Positions 33,083 to 43,799 of a stretch of DNA of 64,000 bases are shown here, in pieces. This DNA is from Aplectana chamaeleonis (taxonomy: Eukaryota > Nematoda > Chromadorea > Rhabditida > Cosmocercidae), in NCBI GenBank assembly GCA_029168955.1, contig JAPDOI010000132.1, forward strand, positions 930,001 to 994,000, given 5' to 3'. The translations under genes were made by a program, and so were the position numbers. Each line of letters starts with the position of its first letter. Within the stretch, counting starts at the first letter, position 1. Below the pieces are notes generated by a model. It was given only the letters and a program-made list of their open reading frames with translations. It was not told where the DNA came from and did no database searches.

Positions 33083-34055
33083 GAGACCTTCTACGGGATT
33101 ACCCCACCGTCACCAACAGTGAAGGGCTAGTATGTATATGACCTATCGTAAGCTCAACATGGTTTCCTTTAGAGAGAGGCAACCCTCCTTAATTTCAAGC
33201 CCTGACGGATTAAAAATAGCTTCGGGTTCAGTATTAGTTTCCAAACAAAACTCATAAGATGATCACAAATCCATTAAGAACTGATTATTTATTGATTTAA
33301 TATGTATTTATCCGTGACAGTTGGTTTGACAGAATCTCAAACTCTTGAAACATATTGTGTTTTTGATTGTAAATGTTCTTCAATGCACTGCTGATCTTGC
33401 ATGTGACGTTCATTAGGCCTCGTTCATAGTTGGCCGACTGGCTGTGGCCAGTCGGTCGATAAGCATGAAAGACATGAATGAGGAGAAATGAAAGTATGGC
33501 TAGCCAGCCCAAGAGTTTAGATTAGATACCGTATTTTCTCTTTTAGAAGTACATGTTCTTCTATTTATCGGACCTCTCTTTCAGGTGTGCTTCAAATAGA
33601 GGGTTTACTTCTACTTTTCAGCATTGTTTTTTGGATTTCTCGTAGTACACATCTTAATAACAAAACTATGATTTTCGCGATCAACAACCATGAAAACTCA
33701 GCTTTTCAAGTCCCAATGACTCATCGCTTGCACGCTCGTTAATATTGTCGTCCTTTTCTTAGCCGTAACACTGTTTGATGGCCTAAATTTTCATTCCTGA
33801 TCTTATTTAGAAGTGTACTACTAATAGAGGTATACTTAAAATAGAGGGTTTACTTCTAATACTCAGCCCTCTATTTCTGATGTACTTCTATTAGAGGTGA
33901 ACTCAGAAAGAGGTGTACTTCTAATAGAGGAAATACGGTATGCATGATACCCAAAATTTCACTCCACACATTTCATGCCTGCATTTATATCGCAGCGGCA
34001 TCAGCCGGCCACACTGGCTGTTTTTTTTTCAACCGCCCTCGCGATAGATCAAATG
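33083..34055. other. 3' flank of the Thr-rich gene and short inverted repeats
   Basis: Contains gttggccgactggctgtggc (33432 on), a small hairpin related to the 26.3-kb palindrome. It also has repeated 'tagaagtacacctc'-type words at 33585-33940 in both orientations. No gene. Confidence 0.45.
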
Positions 34056-34310
34056 AATAAAAATTTTCGAATATTCGGATAAACGAATAATTCGAAAAAT
34101 GGACTTTTTTGAATAGTCGAATAAACGAATTATTCGAAAAATTGACTCCGAATATTCGAATAAACGAATTATTCGAAAAATCGACTTCTCCGAATATTCG
34201 AACGAATTATTCGAAAAATCGACTTTTCCGAATATTCGAATAAACGAATTATTCGCGAATTTCACTTTTTCGAGTAACCGAATCATTCGAATAATTCGAA
34301 TATCCGACCA
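34056..34310. repeat. AT-rich TTCGAATAA array 1
   Basis: Repeated cgaataaacgaattattcga and variants (tcgaatattcgg) at about 30-50-bp spacing. The unit is nearly self-complementary. Translations from it give Arg/Ile/Phe-rich false ORFs. Confidence 0.85.
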
Positions 34311-34849
34311 AAATCACGAGTATTCAAATAAGAAGTACGGACTGAGTACGCATAATCGAACAGCGGTTCGCGGCACTACCAACTATCTTGACCTTTGTTG
34401 TATGGTATTACATAGATCAAAGCTATGCCAATGTACTTCCACGAAAAAGCAAATTCACATCATATCACAAGAGTGTTCGAACCAACATTCATCACTGTCT
34501 ATGAGTAGTTGTTAAACCATACGATCAGTCTCTGGATTTTCTAAAATATCTACCAACAATATTCAAATTTCTTATCAGTTTGGGGTGCTATCTAGGCGGG
34601 GGGGGCACTGTTGTATCGCACCTGGCCACGCCCATTTTTCCGTGCTGCAGTCCTGATTTTGGCAGGGGAGGGAAACCCCGGGTGATGCTCAAATCTATAG
34701 CGGCACGGTAAATTGGGCGAGCCACGTGCATACAGCCATAGTGGCCCCCCATCCCTAAGATAGCACACAGTTTGGTTGAAGACATTTCACCTCTGGACCG
34801 CAAAAATTGGCATGTGCCGTAGACTCTGCATCCTATTTTTCTGGAATTC

Positions 34850-35210
34850 TTCGTTTATTCGGCCGAATATTCGAATATTGGGCCTTTCGAACATTCGAAT
34901 AAATAAATTATTCGAAAAATTGACTTCTCCGAATATTCGAATAAACGAATAATTCAAAATAGATCGTTTCCTGAGCTTCATGATAATTCTCTAATTTTGT
35001 TGAGGAGATGAAGACTCGTGATGAATTTATTGGCAACGTTTCGATATAATAATATCTTCTTCTTTAATAATAATATTCGAAAAATTGACTTTTCCGAATA
35101 TTCGAAGAAACGAATTATTCGAAAATTTGACTTTTGCCGAATAATCGAATCATTCCAATATTCGATTATTCGTTTATTCGGCCGAATATTCGTTTTTCGA
35201 ATATTCGTTG
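34850..35210. repeat. AT-rich TTCGAATAA arrays 2 and 3
   Basis: Two further blocks of the unit seen at 34056, at 34850-34965 and 35065-35205, separated by about 100 bp of unrelated sequence. Confidence 0.8.
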
Positions 35211-37779
35211 ACATACTCTACCTCACAATGCGTTGAGAAAAAAATTACGTGAAGAGGCTTCCAATAGTTTTAAGCGAAATTCTTAACCGTTGTGGCCATG
35301 AGTGAGCAAAAGCAGTATTGATCAGTCGCCGCGATATTGTGCATTGGAGAAAATCGATTGTTTTGATGAGCAGAATAGCAGTTCGTGGAGTGACATGAGA
35401 TAGGCTATAAGATCCAAAAACGGTTGACACCTCCATTTTCAACCACATTTTCGAAATTTCGAGCAAAGATGTATATCGCCGCGATGACACCGCGCTTCGC
35501 TCTCTATTGAGGAACGAGGCGATATTGATACTTTCTCAGAAATTCGGTCAAAAAGTGAAGAGCTTAGGTATCAACCGTTTCACCCCCTGCCCAAACAATC
35601 GGTTTCCTCAAGTAAGCGATGTCGCGGCGCCTGGTCATTAACACTTAAGAGACCGCCTGCTCCACGGCGAATTTCCACAGCCGACCGGTGCGCTCCACGG
35701 CTAATCATTTCCGTGGGTGACATGTGTGGACACTCGGTCCGCTGGAAACCGTTTCGATTGGAGCAGGCTATCTTACACGGTACACATCCATTGTTTCTTT
35801 TTCACTCCACCCTCGGGTACAATGGGAAAAAGGCCATGATGGAGCCACAATCATTCACTTTCTTACGGACATGGTGAGTTTCAAATTGGGAAGTTATTTG
35901 AACTTTATACGCGCAAGGTGCTTTGGAACACGACTTCTCGCAAATTTTCGGGCGTGTTAGCCACAAATTCAACGTTTTTCTCTTGACTTCTGGAATTTTC
36001 TGTAGCTGACAGCAGATGGTTAGTGCTATACCGTGCGAAACCAACCGAAAATAATAGAATTTTGAGAAATGGACGGACTTCGGATACATGATGTTCTAAT
36101 GAACCTCATAGCGAATTTTCGACGGACTCAGAGATTTTGACCTGAAAAGTTGTCTGTGGTAACCGACAAAAATTCCACGAGAATTTTGGAAATGGGAGTC
36201 AGATTTGGGATCAATACCCCAGCCCCACCTAAATGACCACCTGGGCGAAGTCGCAACAAAACCTGAGATGTTTACCAACACATAAAAACGGCAAACGATA
36301 TCGATTTTAATCAAAACTGTAGGATTAACACCATTCATTGTTTAGCACCTGCAAATATACCCCGTAGCGAAGGTTCAGCAAATTCTGGAGCACTGAACCA
36401 ACGGCAGGCTTTCAGCCCCATCCTGCCAAGTTACCCTCCATACGGAAATCTGAAATGATGTTGATCATTGGCCAGATCACCGCGGAAATTTCATTGAAAT
36501 TTGAAAAATAAACAACAGATTCTCGCGCAGAAAATTGGATAACCCTCGGGTTCAAAGCAGCAAAATTTTAAACATTGACCTACTACAGTTATCTCGATAA
36601 GTTGGAGCTTTGCTTCTCGAAAACCATTAGGACGACACCAATTTTGTGATTAGCATCAATCATACCCCTCTCACCGAAGTTTGGGAGAATTTCTTTTCGA
36701 ACAAAAAAGCTCGAAAATTTGAAAAATGTCATTTCCGAAGATGCTGGTAAAATAACTAGGAAACCTCAAAATGCTTGACCACTGTGAATGTAAATAGGTT
36801 ACATTATAAAGAACCTAATGGTATTCAATAAAGACCCCACCTCCCGAAACTGTAAAAAATATTGAGTGTTGTATGCCGTGGGTGCACAGTGTGGACACGC
36901 GGTCCTTTAAGTGTTAACGGTTTTGTTGATGGATGGCGGCGACGGTCGTATGATCCCGGCCTAAAATAAAATTGAAAAGCTCAACAGCATACGCGAAAAT
37001 AACAACGAAATGTGCCAGAGAAAAGCCAAAAAAAGTGAAAATTTCACAGTCTCTCTGCTTTTTTTGGGTGTGGGATCTTTAGGCCGAAAAGCTAGAGCAG
37101 AGATTGGGCAGAGAGAGGGTGGAAAACTACTCGCAAGTTGAGAATCGCCAAGAAGGTTTCACATTTTCCACTTCTAGATGTTGTTACTGCAATATTTGAG
37201 GCTTTTCGCTCCTCGGTTTCGTTTGGTAATCAGAATTGACGACAAATAGAAAGAATAGCATCCTCTGCGTCTCTACCCAGATTTCGGCCTAAATGTCCGC
37301 CAACTCTTTTTTTACGATTCGGACAGTTCGTCCTGGCACCACTTTACTCCTGTTTGGAGGCTCTGGATCATTTCTACTGAGCCCACGATTTCGATAATCG
37401 CGAGCGGCAAACGGTAACTTTCTTGTCTGTCCATCGTTATCAGCGGGTATATTTCTCCAAGGTCCACCGCTCCGCTGCTTGTGATTATCAAAATCGAGAG
37501 CTCACTAGAAATGCCTCAGAGCGTACGTGAAGGTTGCGTGGCTCAAGCACGTTGGCGATTGTGTATACCGCTTTGTGAAATAGCTAACGTCAGGCTTGTT
37601 GATCGAGTATATGCTAATGCCGGCGTGGCTGCCCCGTTGTGAGTTGCGCCTCACTGACGCGAAGGCAGCTAGCTACGCCGGCCTTGGATTGTGCTCAACT
37701 GCCTATTGCTGAAGTCTTTACCCCGAGCAAAACTAAAACTAACCAGCTGCGCTCATTAATTCCACCTCTATTGTATGTA
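35211..37779. other. Unassigned sequence
   Basis: About 2.6 kb with only short ORFs. The phrase gtgtggacactcggtcc (35722) recurs as gtgtggacacgcggtcc (36889), close to acacttaagagac and ctttaagtgttaac, so 35640-36920 may be bounded by distant inverted ends. Nothing coding. Confidence 0.4.
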
Positions 37780-39025
37780 CCAGGTTGTCCAATAATTCTT
37801 GTCCGAAAATTTCACTATTTTTAATTTTGTTCAACTTTATTGAAAAACAAGTCTAATCAACAATATAATCACCACAGTTATCCACAACAGTGGCCCATCG
37901 ATCAAGCAGGTCGCCGATGCCCTTTGGTCAGAACTCCGGGGGCTGCGACTCGAAGAAATCCGCGATGTCGGATTTGAGGTTGTCGTAGTTGGTGAATTTT
38001 CTTCCTGACAAATGGTGCTTCAGCGGGCGGAACAAATAGTAGTCGGAGGGGGCGAGGTCCGGGGAATACGGCGGATGGGCAACCGTCTCCCAGCCGAGCG
38101 TCGCCAACTTCTGCTGGGTCTCCTTCGCCACGTGGGGGCGCGCGTTGTCGTAGCAGGTGGACCGAGGCCCGTCGGGGACGCTTGCTTTTCTCGGATGGCG
38201 GCGGCTAGTTTCTCGAGCTGATCGGTGTAGATGGAGGCGGTGACCGTCCTGCCTTGCGGGAGCAGCTCCAAGTACAGCATGCCCTTGGTATCCCACCAGC
38301 AGCAGAGCATGATCTTCAGCGGGTGCAGGTCTGCTTTCGGCGTCGTCGGCGGCTCTTCTCCGCGCGGGATCCAGACGGCACGGCGGGCGACGTTGTCGTA
38401 GAGGACCCAGCTCTCATTACCAGTGACCAGGTTCTCGAGAAACTCCTTGCGACGCGGACGAAGGAGGAGGGACTGGCAGACGGCCACGCGGCTCTGCTTG
38501 TTGGCGTCTGTCAGACGGTGGGGGATCCAACGGGCCAGAACTTTGTGGTAGCCGAGGAAGTTGAGCCGATTGTGGATGGTGGACTTGCTGCAGCCGAGCG
38601 TCGTCGCCAGTTCACGGGTAGTGGCTTCCGGCTTCTTGATACAGCGACGGACTTCGTCATCATCCACCGTAGAAGGCCTCCCGCTGTGCTTTCTGTCCTC
38701 GAGGCTCGTGTCGCCGCTCTCGAAACGATTGAACCAGCGGCTAACTGTGCGTTGGGACACTGCATCCTCCTTGCACGCTCTGCAGATGTTGGCGACCGCG
38801 GTGCCCGTGTCGTTGCCCAGCAGCCACTCGTAGTACACGGACGTACGAATTCGACCTTAGTCCATTTTAGCTTGTACTGGTAGCTAGACGCGGCGACTGC
38901 GCCTTATAAACCCCTAGCGTAGAACTTTGGAAAACCTTCTAGAAGGTTCTTACACTTGTCTGATACTTCTAAGGAAAATTATAAAATTTTGAAAATTTTC
39001 GGACAGGAGTTATTGGACGGTCTGG
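37780..39025 (-). mobile_element. Complete mariner element (1246 bp), GC-rich
   Basis: The inverted termini start ccaggttgtccaataattct on the left (37780) and match the right end (39025) with a few mismatches. TA dinucleotides flank both sides (37778-37779, 39026-39027). The interior is far richer in G+C than the flanks. The transposase is on the minus strand. It belongs to a different mariner lineage from the element at 17241. Confidence 0.92.
37853..38865 (-). pseudogene. mariner transposase, broken, first catalytic Asp replaced
   Basis: Long reading frame with QRTVSRWFNRFESGDTSLED, GRPSTVDDDEVRRCI (N-terminal DNA-binding part), VTGNESWVLYDN, CYDNARPHVAKE and YSPDLAPSDYYLF. The usual TGDE is TGNE here: the first Asp of D,D34D is Asn. 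There is a TAA at codon 3 after the likely ATG (38865), a frameshift near 38160-38190, and a TGA at 37930-37928 before the normal C-terminus, which continues in frame to TAG at 37855. The protein is not active. Confidence 0.9.
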
Positions 39026-39047
39026 TACAATCGGCCCTGTTCGCTAT

Positions 39048-39153
39048 GATACGTTGGGTTCCTTATGGCGCGGTGGCGCAAATTCGGTGTGTATATGTTA
39101 TAGCATATGCGCACCCAGTTTGCGCCAACGAGCAATAACTAACGCAAGGTATC
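39048..39153. repeat. Palindrome beside the GC-rich mariner
   Basis: Arms of about 50 nt, from gatacgttgggttcc to its inverse, with a shared ggcgcaaa core near the loop. It begins 23 bp outside the mariner at 37780-39025. The core resembles the palindrome at 21927-22061. Confidence 0.65.
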
Positions 39154-39198
39154 TATGCGATCCACGTCGACTATACGGTTCTGATCTACTGAGACTAA

Positions 39199-39324
39199 GG
39201 CCCCAGTTATACATCGGCTTTTCGCTGCCGCTAGTTTTTGCGGGAAGTCTGCGATTGGTCAGATTTCGAAACATACATGCCGCGGAAGCCAGCGGCGGGC
39301 AAACGCTGGTGTATAACTAGGGCC
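39199..39324. repeat. 126-bp MITE with TAA duplication
   Basis: Ends ggccccagttatacatcgg and gtgtataactagggcc are inverted. TAA flanks both sides (39196-39198 and 39325-39327). The GGCCC end with a 3-bp TWA duplication is the PIF/Harbinger pattern. Confidence 0.68.
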
Positions 39325-39903
39325 TAATCAACAGCAATGGTCACTACTCTTCGTCATCGACTAATATGCGCACCGTCACTGATTCTTTAGTATTACGCCC
39401 CCGTCACAGTCGGATGATCGACTGTAGCCAGCCAGGTCGGTAAACATCTACATCAAGCGTATCGGGTGTAAAAACCCACTCCTAATGGCCGGACTGAGCA
39501 CGCATAGGCCGTCCCGATCGATACGCATGTAACACATTGCTCACTCAGGTCGAAAATGCCCTCCCAAAGCAGCCGGACTGGCCCAATCCAGCTGTGGCCG
39601 TCCCGGTAGATACGTAGGCGCCGCACTGCTGAGCTGCGAATTCTCGCCGTCGCGGCCGGAATGAACCGGTGGCAGTGCGCATGAATACGCAACCATAATC
39701 GATTGGCATCCAGCCGACACACAAGAAAGGGGGGCGCAGAACGGGGCAGGATCACCAGGAACGGGGGAGAACGGCTCAGGATGGCCTTCGGCCGACTCAG
39801 ATAAGTCCTAAATTTTTCCGGCGTTTTCGGAGTCGGTTTGAGGTCTTCACATTATCCTCATTTAGACTATGGTGAATGTCGAACAATTTTCTCTCGACTC
39901 CAA

Positions 39904-40183
39904 ATATTGTGCTTCTCTGGACCAAATTCCGATCCGCAATTGCGTCTCCACACGCTTTGCTGTCGCACGCTCCCAAGCCGGAAGTTTCCAGCGCCGCAGC
40001 CGCCGATTTGTTGACTCTAGGTGGGTTTTGGAAATTGGCAACTAAAAAAAATTGTAGAAAACTGTATAAAAAAGCCACATCGTCGGCTTTGGCGCCGGAA
40101 AGTCGGCTGACTCGAGCGCGTGCGGCCGCAAAGCGTGTCGAGACACAATCGCGGGCCGGAGTTTGGCCCAGAGAAGCACAGTA
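39904..40183. repeat. Palindromic MITE family C, copy 2
   Basis: Same layout as 31906-32187, with ends tattgtgcttctctgg and cagagaagcacagta. The 257-residue minus-strand ORF across this copy is repeat-derived and should not be called a gene. Confidence 0.85.
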
Positions 40184-41504
40184 CGCAATGTAAAGTGGGT
40201 CCAAACGAGACTCTATCCACGCGGTTGGCATGCGCGTCAAGCGGTCGCAGGAAAGACATTTTGTAGCTGTGAATCGATTAGCGGAACTATCAGACGAAAA
40301 GTGAATGACATACCAGTCACCTGTCGCCATAGAGGGAGTCGTCCGAAAAATGCTTTTGTTCGACGGTGGTTCGACACGCACGCCGACCGCGTGGGCGGAC
40401 AGTCCCATTCGGACACGCCGTAAGTTAGATGCCTTACAACGTTTGAGCCATAGAGAAGTAGTGAAGATTCTTAGCACTTCAAAGTCGGCAGTAATCAATA
40501 TAATATGACGTTTTACAACGAGAAGGATTCTGGAAGCCCCAAAAACTAGCGGGTGGCCTCCAATCACCACCTCCTGTGAGAATTCGAGTATAAGAAGTCT
40601 GGGTGGTTACACACTTATGACCGCCACTGTAACCATCATGCTGAGCACTCTTTAATCCGTTATAAATCTTTATTGCCTCAATCATGTGCAACAATAAATC
40701 AATTCCCGTTGTATCGAATGATCGATTGGTATATACCCTATAACAAACGAAGTGGCCGACCGCAGTAGACGTCCTTAACTACCAGCAAGTCACTTCACTC
40801 AGTATAGAATATACATATAGTTTAAGTGACAAAAATGGAACAACCATCATAAAGAAGAAGTGGAAAGAGATACTGATGGGGAACTCAGTGCCAGATACGG
40901 GCTAAAGATTGGTAAAGGGAAGGCATCTCTCCTCAGCCATCCTCACAGAACTTTGCCATAGATCTAGCTGTGTAGCCCTCATCTCCTAATGAATAAGATA
41001 CAACTTCTCTATAATTACAGATCAATGTACAAGATTTACAAAACACATACACATAGACAATAACTACAACATCAAATAAACGTACAGAAACAAACGATTT
41101 AAGGCTTGATGAGCTAACAACACAAAACAAACACGATAAACAAAACACATTTGATAGTTGTGATAAGCAATATGTGAGGGCTAAAAGCACACATGATCCT
41201 CACTCACTTTAAACTCTACATAAAGTGAATCTCGGCAAATCCTCTGTTGAAATTCCATCGTTGAACGGTTTCATAAAGCACACTGAGAAAATCGCACAAC
41301 TCAACTTTGACGCCTGCAAAAATTAAAGTGAACCAGTTAGATCCTTCTCCATTAAGGAGCACATGACACAGCGGGCGTCGAAAGTACAGGGAAAAGAGAA
41401 AGTTTGGAAGTTTCGCACAAATTTCGACCTTATGGCTCAAATCGGATGCCATATTCAGATTCCGCCTCCTATTAGGGGCCGGAAAGTAACGTCGTTTTCT
41501 GTTT
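40184..41504. other. Unassigned sequence
   Basis: No supported exon. The AT-rich part at 40930-41190 gives a hydrophobic minus-strand ORF that looks like chance. Confidence 0.45.
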
Positions 41505-41644
41505 ATACGGAACCAAACACCTGCTCTGCTTACTTTTCCAATCCGCTTCGAATGTTCTTGGATGGTCGACCAAGGTTGGTGAATACTATCTGACGATTCC
41601 GCGATCTTCTGACAAGTATTTGCTTCCACTTTCGCCCTTAACAC
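41505..41644 (-). pseudogene. mariner transposase N-terminal relic
   Basis: The minus-strand frame reads LRAKVEANTCQKIAESSDS, then STIQEHSKRIGKVSRAGVW. This resembles the second helix-turn-helix of nematode mariner transposases (pattern ..STV..HL..IGK..RAG.WVP). The frame stays open to 41216, but the later part shows no catalytic motif. It is probably a decayed fragment. Confidence 0.45.
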
Positions 41645-41747
41645 GTCGCTGTCTCAGGCTCCGTCCATACGTGGCGAGAACGCTTGCTCTCGCTCTCCAG
41701 CGTTCCTCAGCGCTCTCCAACGCTGATAGGTGCCCGTACAGGCAGAA

Positions 41748-42273
41748 AGGCCATTGTTATACCTCAAGTCTGCGACCACGACAGGTTCGCTCATCTGTTA
41801 CGAATCGCGTCGGGACCCACAATCTCACCATGAAAAAAGCTGCCGCAGGAACACTTTGCATGCAGCGGTCGCGTCTCAAGGTCGCTGATGGGTGTTATAC
41901 ATTCAAATGTTAAAACCGTGCCGCAATCGGTCGCCGTCGCGGGCATTGGTCGCAGTGTGGCTCACAGCGACCGAGGCCCGCGACAGCGACGGAGTAATTG
42001 GTTCAGTGCAGGTTTCCTCTGTTTTTCTTTTTTTTTGTAGTTCCTATATTCTTTTCTCTACTGGAATCTTCACCTTATACTAAATGTATAAATCTTAAAG
42101 CCTGCCTCTTAATAGAGCTGAATCTAACCTGATTTGCTGTTGATTCCGGGTTATGGATTTGTGTGCAATTGCGCGGGCTATCGCGCGTGTCAGACGTAAC
42201 TGGCTGTCAGCGACTGCGACGTCGCTGAGGTCTGCGACCGCGACAGGGCTGTGGCAGAGTATAACAATGGCCT
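41748..42273. repeat. TIR element, about 526 bp
   Basis: Ends aggccattgttatacctcaa and, inverted, gtataacaatggcct, followed inside by tctgcgaccacgacag and gtctgcgaccgcgacagg. GC-rich interior and no transposase. Confidence 0.68.
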
Positions 42274-43304
42274 AAGACACCGGCTAATGCATGCTGCCTG
42301 GTGCTGATTCAATTTAGAACGCTTGACCAGCTGATCACTCACCCAAATCGACTCGTTTGCTGCTCATTTGCCATGTTTTTGGATGGTTTCGATAGCCGTA
42401 TTAGACAGGAGGGCACTCGTTTTGAGGTAGTTTTGGCTTTTATTGCTTGAGGTATGAAGCAAATGGCTTGAAAATGGCTGTATCTCTCCCGAATTCGGCG
42501 TGAGCGAGCGAGAGTAGGCGCAAAAGCGCGGTAGCAGGCACGAGTCATAAAGATCAAAATTGAACTTGGAAAGTCACCTTTGGCTTTTACAAATGTCCAG
42601 TGCGTTTGAATAAACATCTCAAACGTTTATGGTAGCAACTGTTGCGTAACCTCCCTTGGGAAACTCAAAAGGCATGCAATGCCGGATGTGTACCTCTTCT
42701 GGTACCGCCCATTTCACCCAAAATCACAAAAAATTTAATTCAATTGACTATAAGTAAAGAAGTCGCGATAACCTCACAATGTCTTCGACACGCCTCTGAA
42801 CTAAGCAATGTGCTGATAAACGACAATCAAGTATTGACATGCGCAGAAAAGACAAACTTTCCGGTCCCCAAATACTTTTCTGACAAGCCTTTATACAGCT
42901 GCAGACAACAGCTGACTTGGGTATTATTCATTGATCGTCTAATACTCCTGCTAATCGATTTATAAGTCGGAAAAACGCCTTTGCGACGGCAGCTCGAAAC
43001 GCACGCCGACCGCGTTGGCGGACAGTCTTTTTCGGACGAAATTTAAGAAGTATCTGGGAAATGCTGATCTGGAAATTCTGCAGCCAAGATATGACTTCCA
43101 TGACCTGGATCTGGATCTGAGGGAGGCGATAGTTGCTGCATATGTTTTCCATGTCAGAATGTGCTCAGAACTTGATCTCGACCATGCCAAAACGCATCTC
43201 CAGGTGAAATCAAATCACGACGGATGAACACAGCATTGCTCAGTTTTATTCGTTTATTATGTTGTTATTATTTTGGGATGGACCTGTTTTTTAACGAATT
43301 TCGT
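42274..43304. other. Unassigned sequence downstream of gck-1
   Basis: Only short ORFs. A 70-codon plus-strand frame (43015-43227) reads KKYLGNADLEILQPRYDF and later DLDLDLREA; it is not recognised and has no splice context. Confidence 0.4.
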
Positions 43305-43480
43305 GTAGCCTCTATAAAACGTAATTCACATCATTCGAGGTGCGAGCGGCGCGCGCGACGCCTCTGCCTCCGTCTGCCCTACGCTCTCTCACTGTCTCTA
43401 ACCTCCGCTCCGCACCAGCACGCTCAGGAACCAAGTGAATCTCGCCGTTTTATAGCCTGTACGTTTGAAGCTGTTTATTG
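43305..43480. repeat. Repeat G, copy 2 (inverse), possible gck-1 3' UTR
   Basis: Contains gctccgcaccagcacgctca and accaagtgaatctcgccgtt. It lies within about 400 bp downstream of the gck-1 stop on the minus strand. A minus-strand AATAAA sits at 43474-43479 inside it and could serve as the poly(A) signal. Confidence 0.45.
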
Positions 43481-43688
43481 CTGCACACCTTCCTCAAAAT
43501 TTCTGTAGCTCTTTCCTCTAGACGTAACCTTAAAGTTCACCGCGTAAGAGGGTTATTTCAGACGCGGAATCTGAATTTGGCATCCAATTTACTCACGAGA
43601 TCGAAATTTGAGCGCAACTTCAGGATTTCACACTTTCCCAAACTTTTGACGCGCATGATAATAAATAAATAAATATGTCCAAAACCAC

Positions 43689-43799
43689 TCACGTCGTCAA
43701 TCTTTGCACGGCTCTTCTCAAATCTCCCTGATTAACTTGTGGATGTGCGAGCCGCGTCAGAATCTCTTCGACTAGCTCATTACAAATACCCGGACATAC
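43689..43799 (-). CDS. gck-1: gck-1 terminal exon with stop
   Basis: After a 54-nt intron (acceptor catatttag) this exon reads [20 protein letters not shown], then [16 protein letters not shown] and TGA at 43691-43689. The last bases, AC|gtgagt, also look like a donor. If spliced there, an acceptor at 43571-43573 would give ACA TTC CGC GTC TGA and three more residues (F-R-V). Read-through to the immediate TGA is the simpler model. Confidence 0.82.
   Translation of the reverse strand, partial: VCPGICNELVEEILTRLAHPQVNQGDLRRAVQRLTT

Noticed and set aside
38254..38883. 209-codon plus-strand ORF
   Set aside because: It is the antisense of the GC-rich mariner transposase; high GC removes stops in several frames.
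39797..40570. 257-codon minus-strand ORF
   Set aside because: It runs through a palindromic family C MITE; the related copies at 31906 and 63718 give similar false peptides.
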